A stretch of 64,000 nt of DNA, taken from NCBI RefSeq assembly GCF_009833125.1, contig NZ_QRCC01000003.1, positions 22,332-86,331 on the forward strand. Direction: 5' to 3'. Numbering within the stretch: the stretch's first letter is position 1; the number at the start of each line of letters is the position of its first letter. Source of the DNA: Nitrosomonas sp. HPC101. GTDB lineage: Bacteria > Pseudomonadota > Gammaproteobacteria > Burkholderiales > Nitrosomonadaceae. Below, in pieces: positions 37,172-48,358 of this stretch. Position numbers and translations under genes: made by a program. Below the pieces are notes generated by a model. The model saw only the letters and a program-made list of their open reading frames with translations, made no database searches and was not told the DNA's origin.

Positions 37172-39718
37172 TTAATTCTCATCCGTTTCAACGATTCTTT
37201 CCAGTCCAGCCAGTTTTTCACCGGCATCCAGATTGATCAGCGTAACCCCCTGAGTCGCCCGGCCCATCTCACGAATTTCACTGACACGCGTACGAATCAT
37301 GACACCTCCCGTAGTAATCAACATGATTTCATCATTGGGTTCAACCAGTTGCGCAGCAACGACCTTACCATTACGTACATTAGTTTTGATCGCGATCATA
37401 CCCTGAGTCCCGCGGTTATGGCGGGTATATTCGGTAATGGAAGTACGTTTTCCGTACCCATTCTCGGTTGCGGTCAACACCGCCATATTTTCACTATCTG
37501 CAACCAGTAACGAGATGACTTTCTGTTCTGCTCCGAGCCTCATGCCCCTAACCCCACGCGCAGTACGCCCGGTCGGACGTACATCGTTTTCATCGAAACG
37601 CATCGCCTTGCCCGCATCAGAAAACAGCATCACATCATGCTTGCCTTCGGTCAGCGCAACACCGATCAGATAGTCCCCTTCATCCAGGGCAATCGCAATG
37701 ATCCCATTGGTCCGTGGCCGGGAAAACTCTGATAACGGTGTCTTTTTGACTGTACCACCAGCAGTTGCCATAAACACGTAACGCGTATCATCGAACGATT
37801 TGACAGGCAGAATAGCATTGATCTTTTCATTCTTTTCTAACGGAACAAGATTATTAATGGGTCTGCCACGTGATGTACGACTCCCCTGCGGGACGTTGTA
37901 CACCTTAATCCAGTACACACGCCCAAGGCTGGAAAAACACAGGATGAAATCATGGGTATTGGCGATAAACAGGTTATCGATGAAATCATCCTCACGCGTA
38001 GTAATCGCCTGCTTGCCGCGTCCTCCGCGTTTCTGAGCGCGATAATCATCCAGTAGCTGGGATTTGATATAGCCCGCATGCGATAAAGTCACCACCATAT
38101 CAGCGGGTGTGATTAGATCTTCCGTATTTAAATCCTGCGCATCAATCACGACTTCACTACGCCTGGGATCGCCGAATTGCCCTTTGATAGCCGTCAATTC
38201 TTCAATGATGATGGCGGTAATCCGCTCTGGATTTGCCAGTATGTCGAGAAGGTCGCGAATCTTCTCCAGTATCTCTTTATACTCGGAGACAATTTTTTCC
38301 TGTTCCAGTCCGGTAAGACGATGCAATCTGAGATCGAGAATCGCCTGAGCTTGCGCATCAGACAAACGATATCCCTGATCTGACATCCCGAACCCGGCAG
38401 CCAATGTCTCAGGGCGAAATGCAGCAGCATCAATCATTGCGCGACGGAGCATTTCTTCAACCAGAGAGGATCGCCATGTTCTGGCCATCAAGCCTTTTTT
38501 AGCCTCAGCTGGGGTTGAGGCCGCCTTGATCAAGGCGATAATCTCATCAACATTGGATAATGCAACTGCCAATCCTTCCAGCAAGTGGCCGCGCTCCCGT
38601 GCTTTCCTGAGCTCAAACACGGTGCGCCGTGTCACAACTTCGCGGCGATGACGCAGGAAATAATCCAACATCTGCTTCAAGTTGAGCAAACGTGGCTGCC
38701 CATCAACCAGCGCCACCATGTTTATGCCGAATGTATCCTGCATCTGCGTCTCTTTATACAGATTATTCAGGACAACCTCGGGCACTTCTCCGCGCTTGAG
38801 TTCAATGGCCACGCGCATCCCGGATTTATCCGATTCATCACGTAAATCGGAAATGCCTTCTATCCTTTTATCTCTGACCAGTTCCCCAATACGTATCAGC
38901 AGATTGGCTTTGTTCACCTGATAGGGCAATTCATCAATAATGATGCTGTGACGATTTCCTTTGTCGAGTTCTTCAAAATGCGTCCGGGCACGCATGATGA
39001 CGCGTCCTCTTCCAGTCTGGTATCCATCCCTAATACCGGATATCCCATAAATAATACCGGCCGTTGGAAAATCGGGGGCCGGAATACAGGCCATCAAACC
39101 GGCAATATCAATTTCAGGATCAGCCAGTAACAACAGGCAAGCATCAATCACCTCACCCATATTATGAGGAGGAATGTTGGTTGCCATGCCTACCGCGATA
39201 CCGGATGAACCGTTGATCAGCAAATTAGGTATTTTTGCCGGCAGAATCAGCGGTTCCTGTTCAGAGCCATCATAATTGAGACCGAAATCAACAGTACTTT
39301 TGTCAAGATCGGCCAGTAATTCATGTGCGATGCGTGACATTCTGATTTCGGTATAACGCATGGCGGCTGCATTATCACCATCAATCGAGCCAAAATTACC
39401 CTGTCCGTCGACCAGCATATAACGCAGGGAAAAAGGCTGTGCCATGCGCACGATCGTGTCATAGACAGCGGTATCACCATGCGGGTGATATTTACCAATC
39501 ACATCACCGACAATACGTGCGGATTTTTTATAGGGTCGATTCCAGTCATTGGACAGCTCATGCATAGCGTACAGTACACGCCGGTGCACCGGCTTCAATC
39601 CATCACGCACATCAGGCAAAGCTCGGCCCACGATCACGCTCATCGCATAGTCGAGATAAGAACGCTTCATCTCATCCTCAAGACTGACCGGCAATGTTTC
39701 CTTGGCGAATTGTTCCAT
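37172..39718 (-). CDS. gyrA: DNA gyrase subunit A
   Basis: An 848-residue type IIA topoisomerase subunit. The N-terminal breakage-reunion domain has [18 protein letters not shown] and the active Tyr in [12 protein letters not shown]. The quinolone-determining region reads [11 protein letters not shown], so residue 83 is Thr (Ser in E. coli) and residue 87 is Asp. The C-terminal pinwheel begins after the gyrase box [10 protein letters not shown] near residue 560. It introduces negative supercoils with GyrB. First gene of the leftward run into serC-serA-pheA-hisC-tyrA, a usual betaproteobacterial order. Confidence 0.97.
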   Translation of the reverse strand: MEQFAKETLPVSLEDEMKRSYLDYAMSVIVGRALPDVRDGLKPVHRRVLYAMHELSNDWNRPYKKSARIVGDVIGKYHPHGDTAVYDTIVRMAQPFSLRYMLVDGQGNFGSIDGDNAAAMRYTEIRMSRIAHELLADLDKSTVDFGLNYDGSEQEPLILPAKIPNLLINGSSGIAVGMATNIPPHNMGEVIDACLLLLADPEIDIAGLMACIPAPDFPTAGIIYGISGIRDGYQTGRGRVIMRARTHFEELDKGNRHSIIIDELPYQVNKANLLIRIGELVRDKRIEGISDLRDESDKSGMRVAIELKRGEVPEVVLNNLYKETQMQDTFGINMVALVDGQPRLLNLKQMLDYFLRHRREVVTRRTVFELRKARERGHLLEGLAVALSNVDEIIALIKAASTPAEAKKGLMARTWRSSLVEEMLRRAMIDAAAFRPETLAAGFGMSDQGYRLSDAQAQAILDLRLHRLTGLEQEKIVSEYKEILEKIRDLLDILANPERITAIIIEELTAIKGQFGDPRRSEVVIDAQDLNTEDLITPADMVVTLSHAGYIKSQLLDDYRAQKRGGRGKQAITTREDDFIDNLFIANTHDFILCFSSLGRVYWIKVYNVPQGSRTSRGRPINNLVPLEKNEKINAILPVKSFDDTRYVFMATAGGTVKKTPLSEFSRPRTNGIIAIALDEGDYLIGVALTEGKHDVMLFSDAGKAMRFDENDVRPTGRTARGVRGMRLGAEQKVISLLVADSENMAVLTATENGYGKRTSITEYTRHNRGTQGMIAIKTNVRNGKVVAAQLVEPNDEIMLITTGGVMIRTRVSEIREMGRATQGVTLINLDAGEKLAGLERIVETDEN

Positions 39719-39787
39719 GTATAAACTACTTTAGCGGTGAAATGTTCAGGTTATGTCCCCGTGGACAAAAACAATTGCATACAAAAA

Positions 39788-40420
39788 TTACAGATGGCTC
39801 TGCTTGATACGTGCTGTTTTTTGTTCCAGCATGTCTACCAAGGCAGCAATACCATCCTTTTGCAGCACGGCATTGTATTCAGCTCGTTTCAACGCCAGAT
39901 CACTGACCCCATCGACTACAATATTGATAATGCGCCAGCTTTCACCAGTCCTGTTCATCACATAATCAAAATTAACAGGATCGCCATCAGCACGAATAAG
40001 CTGGCTGCGAATCAGCATCCGCCCTCGTGGGAGTTGCACCCGCTCAACAATTTTGAATTGTTCTCCATTATATTGGTCAAAGCGATCTGCGTAGGTCGCA
40101 ATACTGTTCGCCTGAAATGCCTGTGTGATAGCCTGCTGCTGATTGGAATCGAGTTTTGCCCAGTGCGTCCCCAGCACGGAACGGACAATCATCGCCAGAT
40201 CATGCGTCTGTTGAATGATGGGAGCAAGGAGTTTCAGACGACCGCTATAACCGATTTCATGGCCTTGCTGCATCGCCTGGATCAGGCCGTCCTGAAGAAC
40301 ACTCACCACTTGTTCCGCATCATCACTTTCAGGTGGTTCTGCGCGCAACCCGGCAACTGTCATCAACATGACAACTACCAATAGCATCCCTATCCTGTTA
40401 GTTGTGTTCAGAAGCTTCAT
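39788..40420 (-). CDS. hpnM: Hopanoid-associated MlaC/Ttg2D-family periplasmic protein HpnM
   Basis: A 210-residue protein with an N-terminal signal peptide (hydrophobic core MLLVVVMLMTVAGL, cleavage near LRA-EP) and an MlaC-type lipid-carrier domain (IVRSVLGTHWAKLDSNQQQA, FKIVERVQLPRGRMLI, VDYV-like NFDYVMN). HpnM is needed for hopanoid traffic to the outer membrane in Rhodopseudomonas. The gene overlaps the end of hpnB by 23 bases and follows hpnH-hpnB, which supports the hopanoid assignment over a general Mla role. Confidence 0.85.
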   Translation of the reverse strand: MKLLNTTNRIGMLLVVVMLMTVAGLRAEPPESDDAEQVVSVLQDGLIQAMQQGHEIGYSGRLKLLAPIIQQTHDLAMIVRSVLGTHWAKLDSNQQQAITQAFQANSIATYADRFDQYNGEQFKIVERVQLPRGRMLIRSQLIRADGDPVNFDYVMNRTGESWRIINIVVDGVSDLALKRAEYNAVLQKDGIAALVDMLEQKTARIKQSHL

Positions 40421-41543
40421 AACGTCTATTTTTCCAGTGAGCCCGTGTTCCGCACCAGTATCTGAGTGCAGATGTCCATGTCATCAGCAGGTATAGCGTA
40501 CCAATCACAGGTAATGCCACGCCCCAAAATGGCGAACTCTGATAAAACCTGAGCACGGATGTATAAACAATAAGCATGGCCAGCCAGGCAAAAGCACTAC
40601 TAATCACAAAAACTGTATCCGTATAAATTATTGCGAACAATGGTGCGCACCAGAACATGCTGATCATGAACAACGTACACAGAAACAGCAGCAACATCGA
40701 ATAATGCAGTTGTGTGAACGCAGTACGAGCAACAGTGTTCCAGATAGCAGCAAGACTGTCATACCCCCGGTGACTTTGCACGGCATGACTCAGTCCGATC
40801 CAGGTTTTGAAACCAGCCTGTTTAACCCGGGCTGCCAGTGTGCAATCATCAATCAGCGCATCGCGAATACTGGCAAAAGCATCAACAGACTTCAACACGC
40901 GAGTTTTGACCAAAATGCATCCACCCGCTGCGGCAGCCACACGAGATTTTGGTTCATTGGATAGCTTAAACGGGTATAGCAGCTTGAAGAAAAATATAAA
41001 TGCCGGCACCAGCAGACGTTCTAAGAAACGCTGAACAGGCAATTTTGCCATGATCGATACCAGCGATAAATTCTCCTGGTATGCCTTGTTCAACAAAGCT
41101 TCCAGAATGCCGGGCGACAGGCTAATATCCGCATCCAGCAGCAAAGTGTAACGAGTACGTACCTGTTGCAACCCCTGATCCAAGGCCCACAGCTTTCCAC
41201 TCCAGCCTTTAGGTGGATTTGTCCCAGAAATAATTTCCACCCCTGGCCTCTCTGCCAGAACCGCAGTACGATCCTCCGATTGATCATCAATTACGATGAT
41301 CCGCACATCCCCGCCTTGCATCTGAAGGCAGTTCAGAGTCCGATCAATAAACTGCGCCTCATTGCGCGCAGGAATCAGAACTGTAACATCCCTTAAAAAC
41401 TGCCTTGTCTCCTCCGTATCCACCGAAGGTTCCAGCTGCTCCCGAACATTCCATGCCTGCCACGGAGCCAACAGGATAGCCCACCAGCACAGCGTGCCCA
41501 CCAAGGTCATATACACCATCAATGTAATCATGACTTCCGACAA
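40398..41543 (-). CDS. hpnB: Hopanoid-associated family 2 glycosyltransferase HpnB
   Basis: A 381-residue membrane glycosyltransferase. An N-terminal membrane helix precedes a GT-A domain with VLIPARNEAQFIDRTL, the DDQSEDRT loop, the DXD motif LLLDADISLSPG and DDCTLAARVKQAG, followed by four C-terminal membrane helices. It is placed between hpnH and hpnM, the classical hpn order. HpnB-type enzymes are associated with hopanoid clusters; the sugar and acceptor are not certain. Confidence 0.85.
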   Translation of the reverse strand: MSEVMITLMVYMTLVGTLCWWAILLAPWQAWNVREQLEPSVDTEETRQFLRDVTVLIPARNEAQFIDRTLNCLQMQGGDVRIIVIDDQSEDRTAVLAERPGVEIISGTNPPKGWSGKLWALDQGLQQVRTRYTLLLDADISLSPGILEALLNKAYQENLSLVSIMAKLPVQRFLERLLVPAFIFFFKLLYPFKLSNEPKSRVAAAAGGCILVKTRVLKSVDAFASIRDALIDDCTLAARVKQAGFKTWIGLSHAVQSHRGYDSLAAIWNTVARTAFTQLHYSMLLLFLCTLFMISMFWCAPLFAIIYTDTVFVISSAFAWLAMLIVYTSVLRFYQSSPFWGVALPVIGTLYLLMTWTSALRYWCGTRAHWKNRRYEASEHN

Positions 41544-41579
41544 GCAGGAATATGAACTTTTTCAGACCAGAGAAAATAT

Positions 41580-42743
41580 TTATTTATCCGGGCCGGATGA
41601 ATGATCCTGTACCGATGAAGCGGTCTTATGTTCAACGATTACCGATACAGGAAAGGGTTTTCGCTTATCTGCATTGTGCTGTGACCCATTGTTTGTTTGC
41701 AGTGGATCTAATGCCATAGGACCTTCTACACGCGGACCACGCATACTGACCTGTAATGCTTTAAGCGGATGAGCAAAAGTATCGTTGATAGCAGTAGGCT
41801 CAAATCCGCAATGCGCCATACAATTCGCACATTTTGGATTATTACCGACACCATAACGATCCCAGTCGGTCTCTTCCATCAGCTCCCGAAAGCTCGTTGC
41901 ATAACCTTCATCCACCAGCAGATAACAGGGGCGTTGCCAGCCAAATAAATTACGCGTGGGATTTCCCCACGGCGTACATTGGTAGCTTTGATTGCCTGCG
42001 AGAAAATCCAGGTACAAGCTGGAATGATTGAATCTCCAAGGGGTTTTACTCTTCTTTCCAATCTGGAAAATTGAACGAAACAGTCGTTTGCTTACCGATC
42101 TTTGCAGGAATACATCCTGCCGGGGCGCGTGTTCATAGCTGAATCCAGGTGATACATTGATGCCCTCAACACCAAGTTCGGTCGCGGTATCGAAAAATGC
42201 GGCTACTTCTTCTGCCGTTTCATTCTGAAACAAGGTGCAGTTAACAGTTACCCTGAAACCTCGCTGCAATGCCTGTTTAATCACCGGAATAACTTTGTCA
42301 TACACTCCCTCTCGGCATACCGACGTATCATGGCGTTCCCGGTTACCGTCAAGATGAATGGAAAATGTCAGATATGGAGAAGGCTGGTAGTCATCCATAC
42401 GGACATCTAACAATAGCGCATTGGTGCACAGATACACAAATTTTTTGCGCTGAATGATACCGCGTATGATTTGTGGCATTTCCTTGTGGATAAGTGGCTC
42501 CCCCCCCGCAATGGAGACAACTGGCGCTCCACATTCATCCACAGCATACAGACATTCATCCACGCTCAAACGGCGACGCAACGTTTCATCCGGATAATCA
42601 ATCTTGCCGCAACCCGCACAGGCCAGATTACATTGAAATAACGGCTCAAGCATCAGCACCAGAGGATAGCGCTTATTACCCCGGAGCTTTTGTTTCAATA
42701 TATAACTACCCACTCGGTATTGCTGTAAAAGAGGAACGCTCAT
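41580..42743 (-). CDS. hpnH: Adenosyl-hopene transferase HpnH (radical SAM)
   Basis: The frame opens at 42815, but the ATG at 42743 (MSVPLLQQYRVGSYILKQKL) has a GGAG ribosome site and matches the family start; it gives 387 residues. The radical SAM cluster motif is C38-X3-C42-X2-C45 in FQCNLACAGC, with SIAGGEPLIH nearby as the SAM-binding GGE motif. A C-terminal Cys-containing segment (NPKCANCMAHCGFEPTAI) resembles a SPASM-like tail. HpnH adds the adenosyl group of SAM to diploptene, the first step towards C35 hopanoids. Confidence 0.92.
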   Translation of the reverse strand: MSVPLLQQYRVGSYILKQKLRGNKRYPLVLMLEPLFQCNLACAGCGKIDYPDETLRRRLSVDECLYAVDECGAPVVSIAGGEPLIHKEMPQIIRGIIQRKKFVYLCTNALLLDVRMDDYQPSPYLTFSIHLDGNRERHDTSVCREGVYDKVIPVIKQALQRGFRVTVNCTLFQNETAEEVAAFFDTATELGVEGINVSPGFSYEHAPRQDVFLQRSVSKRLFRSIFQIGKKSKTPWRFNHSSLYLDFLAGNQSYQCTPWGNPTRNLFGWQRPCYLLVDEGYATSFRELMEETDWDRYGVGNNPKCANCMAHCGFEPTAINDTFAHPLKALQVSMRGPRVEGPMALDPLQTNNGSQHNADKRKPFPVSVIVEHKTASSVQDHSSGPDK

Positions 42744-42963
42744 TGTTAAATTTTCTCCATTTTTATACCAGCCAATATCCTGACTTTCGCCCGGCTCAAG
42801 AAACTGCACGACCAACCAATCTTCTCGGATAGCATCAAAGAATCATCTTCGTCAGATTGGCACAAAGGAAATCCGGGAGTTGCCGAATCAAGATATGGAT
42901 ATCATCTCTGCATCCCATTTAAATGAAACGCAACCCCAATATATATCCTCGCAAAACCATGAA

Positions 42964-43051
42964 TGGCGGAAGAGGTGGGATTCGAACCCACGAACAGTTT
43001 CCTGTTGCTGGTTTTCAAGACCAGTGCCTTCAACCGCTCGGCCACTCTTCC
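42964..43051 (-). tRNA. tRNA-Ser (anticodon TGA)
   Basis: On the minus strand an 88-nt class II tRNA folds from GGAAGAG (acceptor) to CTCTTCC-G-CCA with CCA encoded. The anticodon stem-loop CTGGTCTTGAAAACCAG gives anticodon TGA, the long variable arm (GCAACAGGAAACTGTT) is that of tRNA-Ser, and the T arm GTGGGTTCGAATCCCAC is perfect. Confidence 0.95.
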
Positions 43052-43803
43052 CTTGATGCAGGCTACAGAAAAATCAAGAAGCGGGATAATACCTTTCAAT
43101 TAATTATTTTACCACGACCTTTACCCTAAAACCCGATCAGCAGCCAGGAAACAGGAGAAATTCCAAGGCAATAACCGAATAACAGCCAAGTTAGCAGCAC
43201 TATATAATCTTTGCGAGTCCGATTGATATCTTCATCAAAAGCGACATCCAGTGAAGATTGTTTTCAATCGACCAATTACACCCGCACCACACGCTTCAAT
43301 CAAAGTGGGTTATTTGCACCAATGCCGCTATAAAACAGCGCGCTTCCTTAGTAACCCTGCCCCCGATTTCTCTTTGATAAGATTCTGTAGTCCCATGTCA
43401 CGAGGAAATACTGGAAACGATTCGGAACATAGCGAACTCCGCAACCACAATTATGACAGCCGTAGAACCGAAGAAGTACAAGGTAGCTTTATAACAGTCA
43501 CCAGCCGCGTTCATATTTGGGATGTAAAAGCTCTCATCAATTACGGGGCAAAAATAGAACTATTGGGAAAATCGCTTAACCGGAGTGTCTGGTTTTACTT
43601 GACCAAGCCAATTACTCAGAACATCGTAAACAGACTCTAAACGCAAACTTTTTTAAGCACGATCACCCTGAGAGAAATTGCATTCCGTATTGTGAACTAC
43701 CTAGACTTAAGAGATAATGCCCTCTTTTGCCGGTTTTTGTTGGCCATCATGCGGTACATCACATTGCGGGCGGCGGTTTTTGAATAATCGAGGACAAGAA
43801 CAA
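43052..43803. other. Gap between tRNA-Ser and transketolase
   Basis: About 750 bases without a confidently recognised gene. It includes the leader and promoter of tRNA-Ser (right side, leftward) and the upstream region of tkt. One doubtful frame (43251-43640) is listed separately. Confidence 0.4.
43251..43640 (+). CDS. Doubtful small ORF, no recognised domain
   Basis: A 129-codon frame starting with GTG, or 81 codons from the ATG at 43395. No ribosome site is convincing and no domain is recognised; the C-terminal part (SFITVTSRVHIWDVKAL) has an ordinary protein-like composition. It may be a small lineage-specific protein or a chance frame. Confidence 0.2.
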   Translation: MKIVFNRPITPAPHASIKVGYLHQCRYKTARFLSNPAPDFSLIRFCSPMSRGNTGNDSEHSELRNHNYDSRRTEEVQGSFITVTSRVHIWDVKALINYGAKIELLGKSLNRSVWFYLTKPITQNIVNRL

Positions 43804-45822
43804 ATGAAGGAAGCATTTAATGACTTTGGTGCACCAGTATTCAACAATCTAACCAGCGCAATCCGTGCACTGGCCATGGATGCCGTCCAGAAAGCAAATT
43901 CCGGCCACCCGGGTATGCCGATGGGCATGGCGGAAATTGCAGAGGTATTGTGGATTCACCACATGCGTCATAACCCGACAAATCCCGAATGGGCAGACCG
44001 TGATCGCTTCGTGTTATCAAACGGCCATGGATCCATGCTGATCTATGCCCTACTCCATCTAACCGGCTATGATCTGTCCATCGAAGATATAAAAAATTTC
44101 CGCCAGCTTCACTCAAAAACCCCAGGTCATCCCGAATATGGTTATACCCCTGGCGTAGAGACTACAACGGGCCCGCTAGGGCAAGGGATTACTAACGCTG
44201 TCGGCATGGCCCTGGCAGAAAAAATTCTGGCAGAAGAATTCAACCGCCCCTATTTCCCAATTGTGGATCACCACACTTACGTGTTTCTGGGTGATGGCGA
44301 TCTGATGGAAGGCATTTCACACGAGGCCTGTTCACTGGCAGGAACGCTACAATTGGGCAAACTGATCTGCTTTTACGATGACAACGGCATCTCGATAGAC
44401 GGGCATGTCGAAGGATGGTTTACTGATGACACCCCAAAACGTTTTGAATCTTATGGCTGGCATGTTGTTCCACATGTTAACGGGCACGATCCTGTGGCAA
44501 TACAAGCAGCTATTGAAACAGCCAAAAAAACACAGGACAAGCCTACATTAATATGTTGTAAAACAGTGATTGGCATGGGTTCACCCAACAAAGCCAACAC
44601 CAGTTCCATTCACGGAGCGGCGCTTGGGAAGGATGAAATCGCCGCTGCCCGTCCTCATATCGGATGGAACTATCTACCATTTGAAATTCCACAAGAAGTT
44701 TATGATGCATGGGATGCCCGTTCCAAAGGTCAAGCACTGGAATCCGCCTGGAACACTCTGTTCACGGAATACAGCAAAAAATACCCTGCCGAAGCCATAG
44801 AATTTACCCGCAGAATGGCTGGTGAACTGCCCGTCAAATGGGTTGATCACGTTGAAGGAATCATCAGCCAAATCAACGCCAGAGAAGAAAGTATCGCCAC
44901 CAGAAAAGCATCACAAAATTCAATTGAGGCATTAGCGCCGGTATTGCCCGAGCTGATCGGCGGATCAGCTGATCTTGCCGGCTCCAATCTCACCATGTGG
45001 TCCGGCTCCAAGGGAATGAGTGCAGACTCCGTCGGCAATTATATCCACTATGGTGTACGGGAATTTGGCATGAGTGCGATCATGAATGGCCTGTCATTGC
45101 ACGGTGGAATTATCCCTTATGGTGGAACCTTTCTGATGTTTTCAGAATACGCCCGAAACGCGTTGCGAATGGCGGCATTGATGAAAATTCGCAATATCTT
45201 TGTATATACTCATGACTCAATCGGACTGGGCGAGGATGGTCCGACGCATCAACCGGTCGAACAAACTGCCACATTGCGCATGATCCCCAACATGGATGTA
45301 TGGCGTCCATGTGATACGGTCGAATCCATCATTTCCTGGGTATCTGCCATAGAGCGTAGAGAAGGTCCCACATCGCTCATATTTAGCCGCCAAAACTTGC
45401 CATTTCAAAAACGAGATGCAGCAACGATCAGCCTAATTAAAAAGGGAGGATATATCCTTTCCGAAGCGGCCAATGGAAATCCGCAGGCAATTATTATTGC
45501 AACTGGCTCGGAAGTCGGGCTTGCAATGGATGCGCAGAAAACCCTGGCTGAGAATGGTATTGCGGTACGCGTCGTATCCATGCCCTGCACTAGCATTTTC
45601 GATAAACAGGATCTGGTATACCAGAATAATGTGTTGCCCAAAGGTATTGCGCGCGTGGCTATAGAAGCCGGTGTAACCGATTTTTGGCGCAAATATGTAG
45701 GGCTTGAAGGAGAAGTGGTTGGAATTGATAAATTCGGTGAATCAGCTCCCGCAGAAAAATTATTCGAATACTTTGGCTTTACTGTTGAAAATGTCGTAAA
45801 TGCGGTAAAAAGAATTGTATAA
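43804..45822 (+). CDS. tkt: Transketolase
   Basis: The frame is open from 43717, but the ATG at 43804 ([20 protein letters not shown]) has GAGGA upstream and gives the usual 672 residues. ThDP-binding motifs [13 protein letters not shown]...DDNGISIDG and the N-terminal [14 protein letters not shown] are clear; the C-terminal third carries [19 protein letters not shown]. In an autotroph it rearranges C3-C7 sugars in the Calvin cycle and the pentose phosphate pathway. First gene of the rightward tkt-gap-pgk-pyk-fba series. Confidence 0.96.
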   Translation: MKEAFNDFGAPVFNNLTSAIRALAMDAVQKANSGHPGMPMGMAEIAEVLWIHHMRHNPTNPEWADRDRFVLSNGHGSMLIYALLHLTGYDLSIEDIKNFRQLHSKTPGHPEYGYTPGVETTTGPLGQGITNAVGMALAEKILAEEFNRPYFPIVDHHTYVFLGDGDLMEGISHEACSLAGTLQLGKLICFYDDNGISIDGHVEGWFTDDTPKRFESYGWHVVPHVNGHDPVAIQAAIETAKKTQDKPTLICCKTVIGMGSPNKANTSSIHGAALGKDEIAAARPHIGWNYLPFEIPQEVYDAWDARSKGQALESAWNTLFTEYSKKYPAEAIEFTRRMAGELPVKWVDHVEGIISQINAREESIATRKASQNSIEALAPVLPELIGGSADLAGSNLTMWSGSKGMSADSVGNYIHYGVREFGMSAIMNGLSLHGGIIPYGGTFLMFSEYARNALRMAALMKIRNIFVYTHDSIGLGEDGPTHQPVEQTATLRMIPNMDVWRPCDTVESIISWVSAIERREGPTSLIFSRQNLPFQKRDAATISLIKKGGYILSEAANGNPQAIIIATGSEVGLAMDAQKTLAENGIAVRVVSMPCTSIFDKQDLVYQNNVLPKGIARVAIEAGVTDFWRKYVGLEGEVVGIDKFGESAPAEKLFEYFGFTVENVVNAVKRIV

Positions 45823-45866
45823 ACGTGGAAAGTTCTTTTCTTATCTGCAAAACAGGTTTTTAGTAA

Positions 45867-46892
<1,026 letters not shown>

Positions 46893-46910
46893 AGACCAAA
46901 AATACATTTC

Positions 46911-46946
46911 AAGAATAAAATAACCAGCCTTGGTTGTTTTATTCTT
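46911..46946 (+). terminator. Strong terminator after gap
   Basis: A 16-bp stem (46911-46926 and 46931-46946, one G-U pair) with a 4-base loop. The stem is A/T-rich at its base and contains a TTTTATTCTT arm, so it could stop transcription in both directions. The tkt-gap transcript probably ends here and pgk has its own promoter. Confidence 0.65.
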
Positions 46947-47145
46947 GCTCCGGAAATTGTGCTGTAACCGGTTCTCCACTGGTTACAGCTTTGCTGCTTA
47001 ATAAATAGAAAAATCAATCTTGATATAGCAGCTTTCATGAACAGATAAGTCTATATTTTTACCATCCTTCTTATATTGGAAAATCAATCGATTTTCATCT
47101 GATTATCTTATAACATCCTAATGTTAGCTAAACCATGGAGTCAAT

Positions 47146-48324
47146 GTGTCAGTTATTAAACTTGTCGATCTAGATCTGAAGAACAAACGCGTTTTTATCC
47201 GTGCTGATCTGAATGTTCCTGTGAAAGAAGGTAAGGTAACTTCAGACGCGCGTATTACTGCATCAATGGCAACGATAAACCACTGCCTGAAGCAGGGGGC
47301 AAAAGTCATGGTAACCTCCCATTTGGGACGCCCGGAAGAAGGTGTATGGACTGAGGAAAATTCTCTCCAGCCCGTTGCCGATGATATTAGCCGAAGATTG
47401 GGAACTACAGTTCGATTGATCAAGGATTGGGTCGATGGTGGATTCGAAGTTTCGCCCGGAGAGTTGGTCGTCCTGGAAAATTGCCGGATCAACAAGGGCG
47501 AGAAAAAAAATCTCGAAGAAACCGCAAAAAAATACGCCAGTTTGTGTGATGTGTTTGTTATGGACGCCTTTGGCACGGCACACCGTGCACAAGCCTCAAC
47601 ACATGGCATAGCCAAGTACGCACCAGTTGCCTGTGCCGGCATTCTACTAACTGAAGAACTGGATGCTTTAACCAAAGCCCTGCACCAGCCTGCACGCCCA
47701 CTGGTCGCAATTGTGGGAGGCTCCAAAGTTTCCACCAAACTGACTGTTCTGGAATCGCTTACCGAGAAAGTTGATCAGCTCGTGGTTGGCGGAGGAATTG
47801 CCAATACTTTTCTCAAGGCCGCCGGACACAACGTTGGAAAATCTCTATGTGAGGACGAACTGGTACCCATGGCGAAATCCCTGATGAATAAAATGAACCA
47901 GCGCAATGCAACGATTCCCATCGCAGTTGATGTTGTTGTCGGGAAAAAATTTGCTGCTGATGAACCTGCTGTTTTAAAAGAGGCAGATGCTGTTTCCGAC
48001 GATGACATGATTTTTGATATCGGTCCAAAAAGTGCTCAAGAATTGGTCGACATCATCATGAAGGCCGGTACAGTTGTCTGGAATGGTCCGGTCGGCGTGT
48101 TTGAATTTGATCAGTTTGGAGAAGGAACACACGCAATCGCAAAAGCCATTGCTGAAACCGACGCTTTTACTCTGGCTGGCGGCGGTGACACGATTGCCGC
48201 TATTCAGAAATACGATATCTACGATAAAGTTTCATACATATCCACTGCTGGCGGTGCATTCCTGGAATTTCTGGAAGGAAAAAAACTACCTGCTGTCGAG
48301 ATTCTGGAATTACGTGCACAGTGA
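47146..48324 (+). CDS. pgk: Phosphoglycerate kinase
   Basis: A 392-residue enzyme beginning with a GTG preceded by GGAG (an overlapping ATG at 47144 is out of frame). Visible are [13 protein letters not shown], the substrate site [27 protein letters not shown] and the nucleotide-binding [12 protein letters not shown]. It transfers phosphate between 1,3-bisphosphoglycerate and ADP/ATP. It lies between gap and pyk; the pyk gene starts 34 bases after its stop. Confidence 0.97.
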   Translation: MSVIKLVDLDLKNKRVFIRADLNVPVKEGKVTSDARITASMATINHCLKQGAKVMVTSHLGRPEEGVWTEENSLQPVADDISRRLGTTVRLIKDWVDGGFEVSPGELVVLENCRINKGEKKNLEETAKKYASLCDVFVMDAFGTAHRAQASTHGIAKYAPVACAGILLTEELDALTKALHQPARPLVAIVGGSKVSTKLTVLESLTEKVDQLVVGGGIANTFLKAAGHNVGKSLCEDELVPMAKSLMNKMNQRNATIPIAVDVVVGKKFAADEPAVLKEADAVSDDDMIFDIGPKSAQELVDIIMKAGTVVWNGPVGVFEFDQFGEGTHAIAKAIAETDAFTLAGGGDTIAAIQKYDIYDKVSYISTAGGAFLEFLEGKKLPAVEILELRAQ

Positions 48325-48358
48325 GGCCTGAGAAGACTTTCTTCCAGGAATTTCGGAA

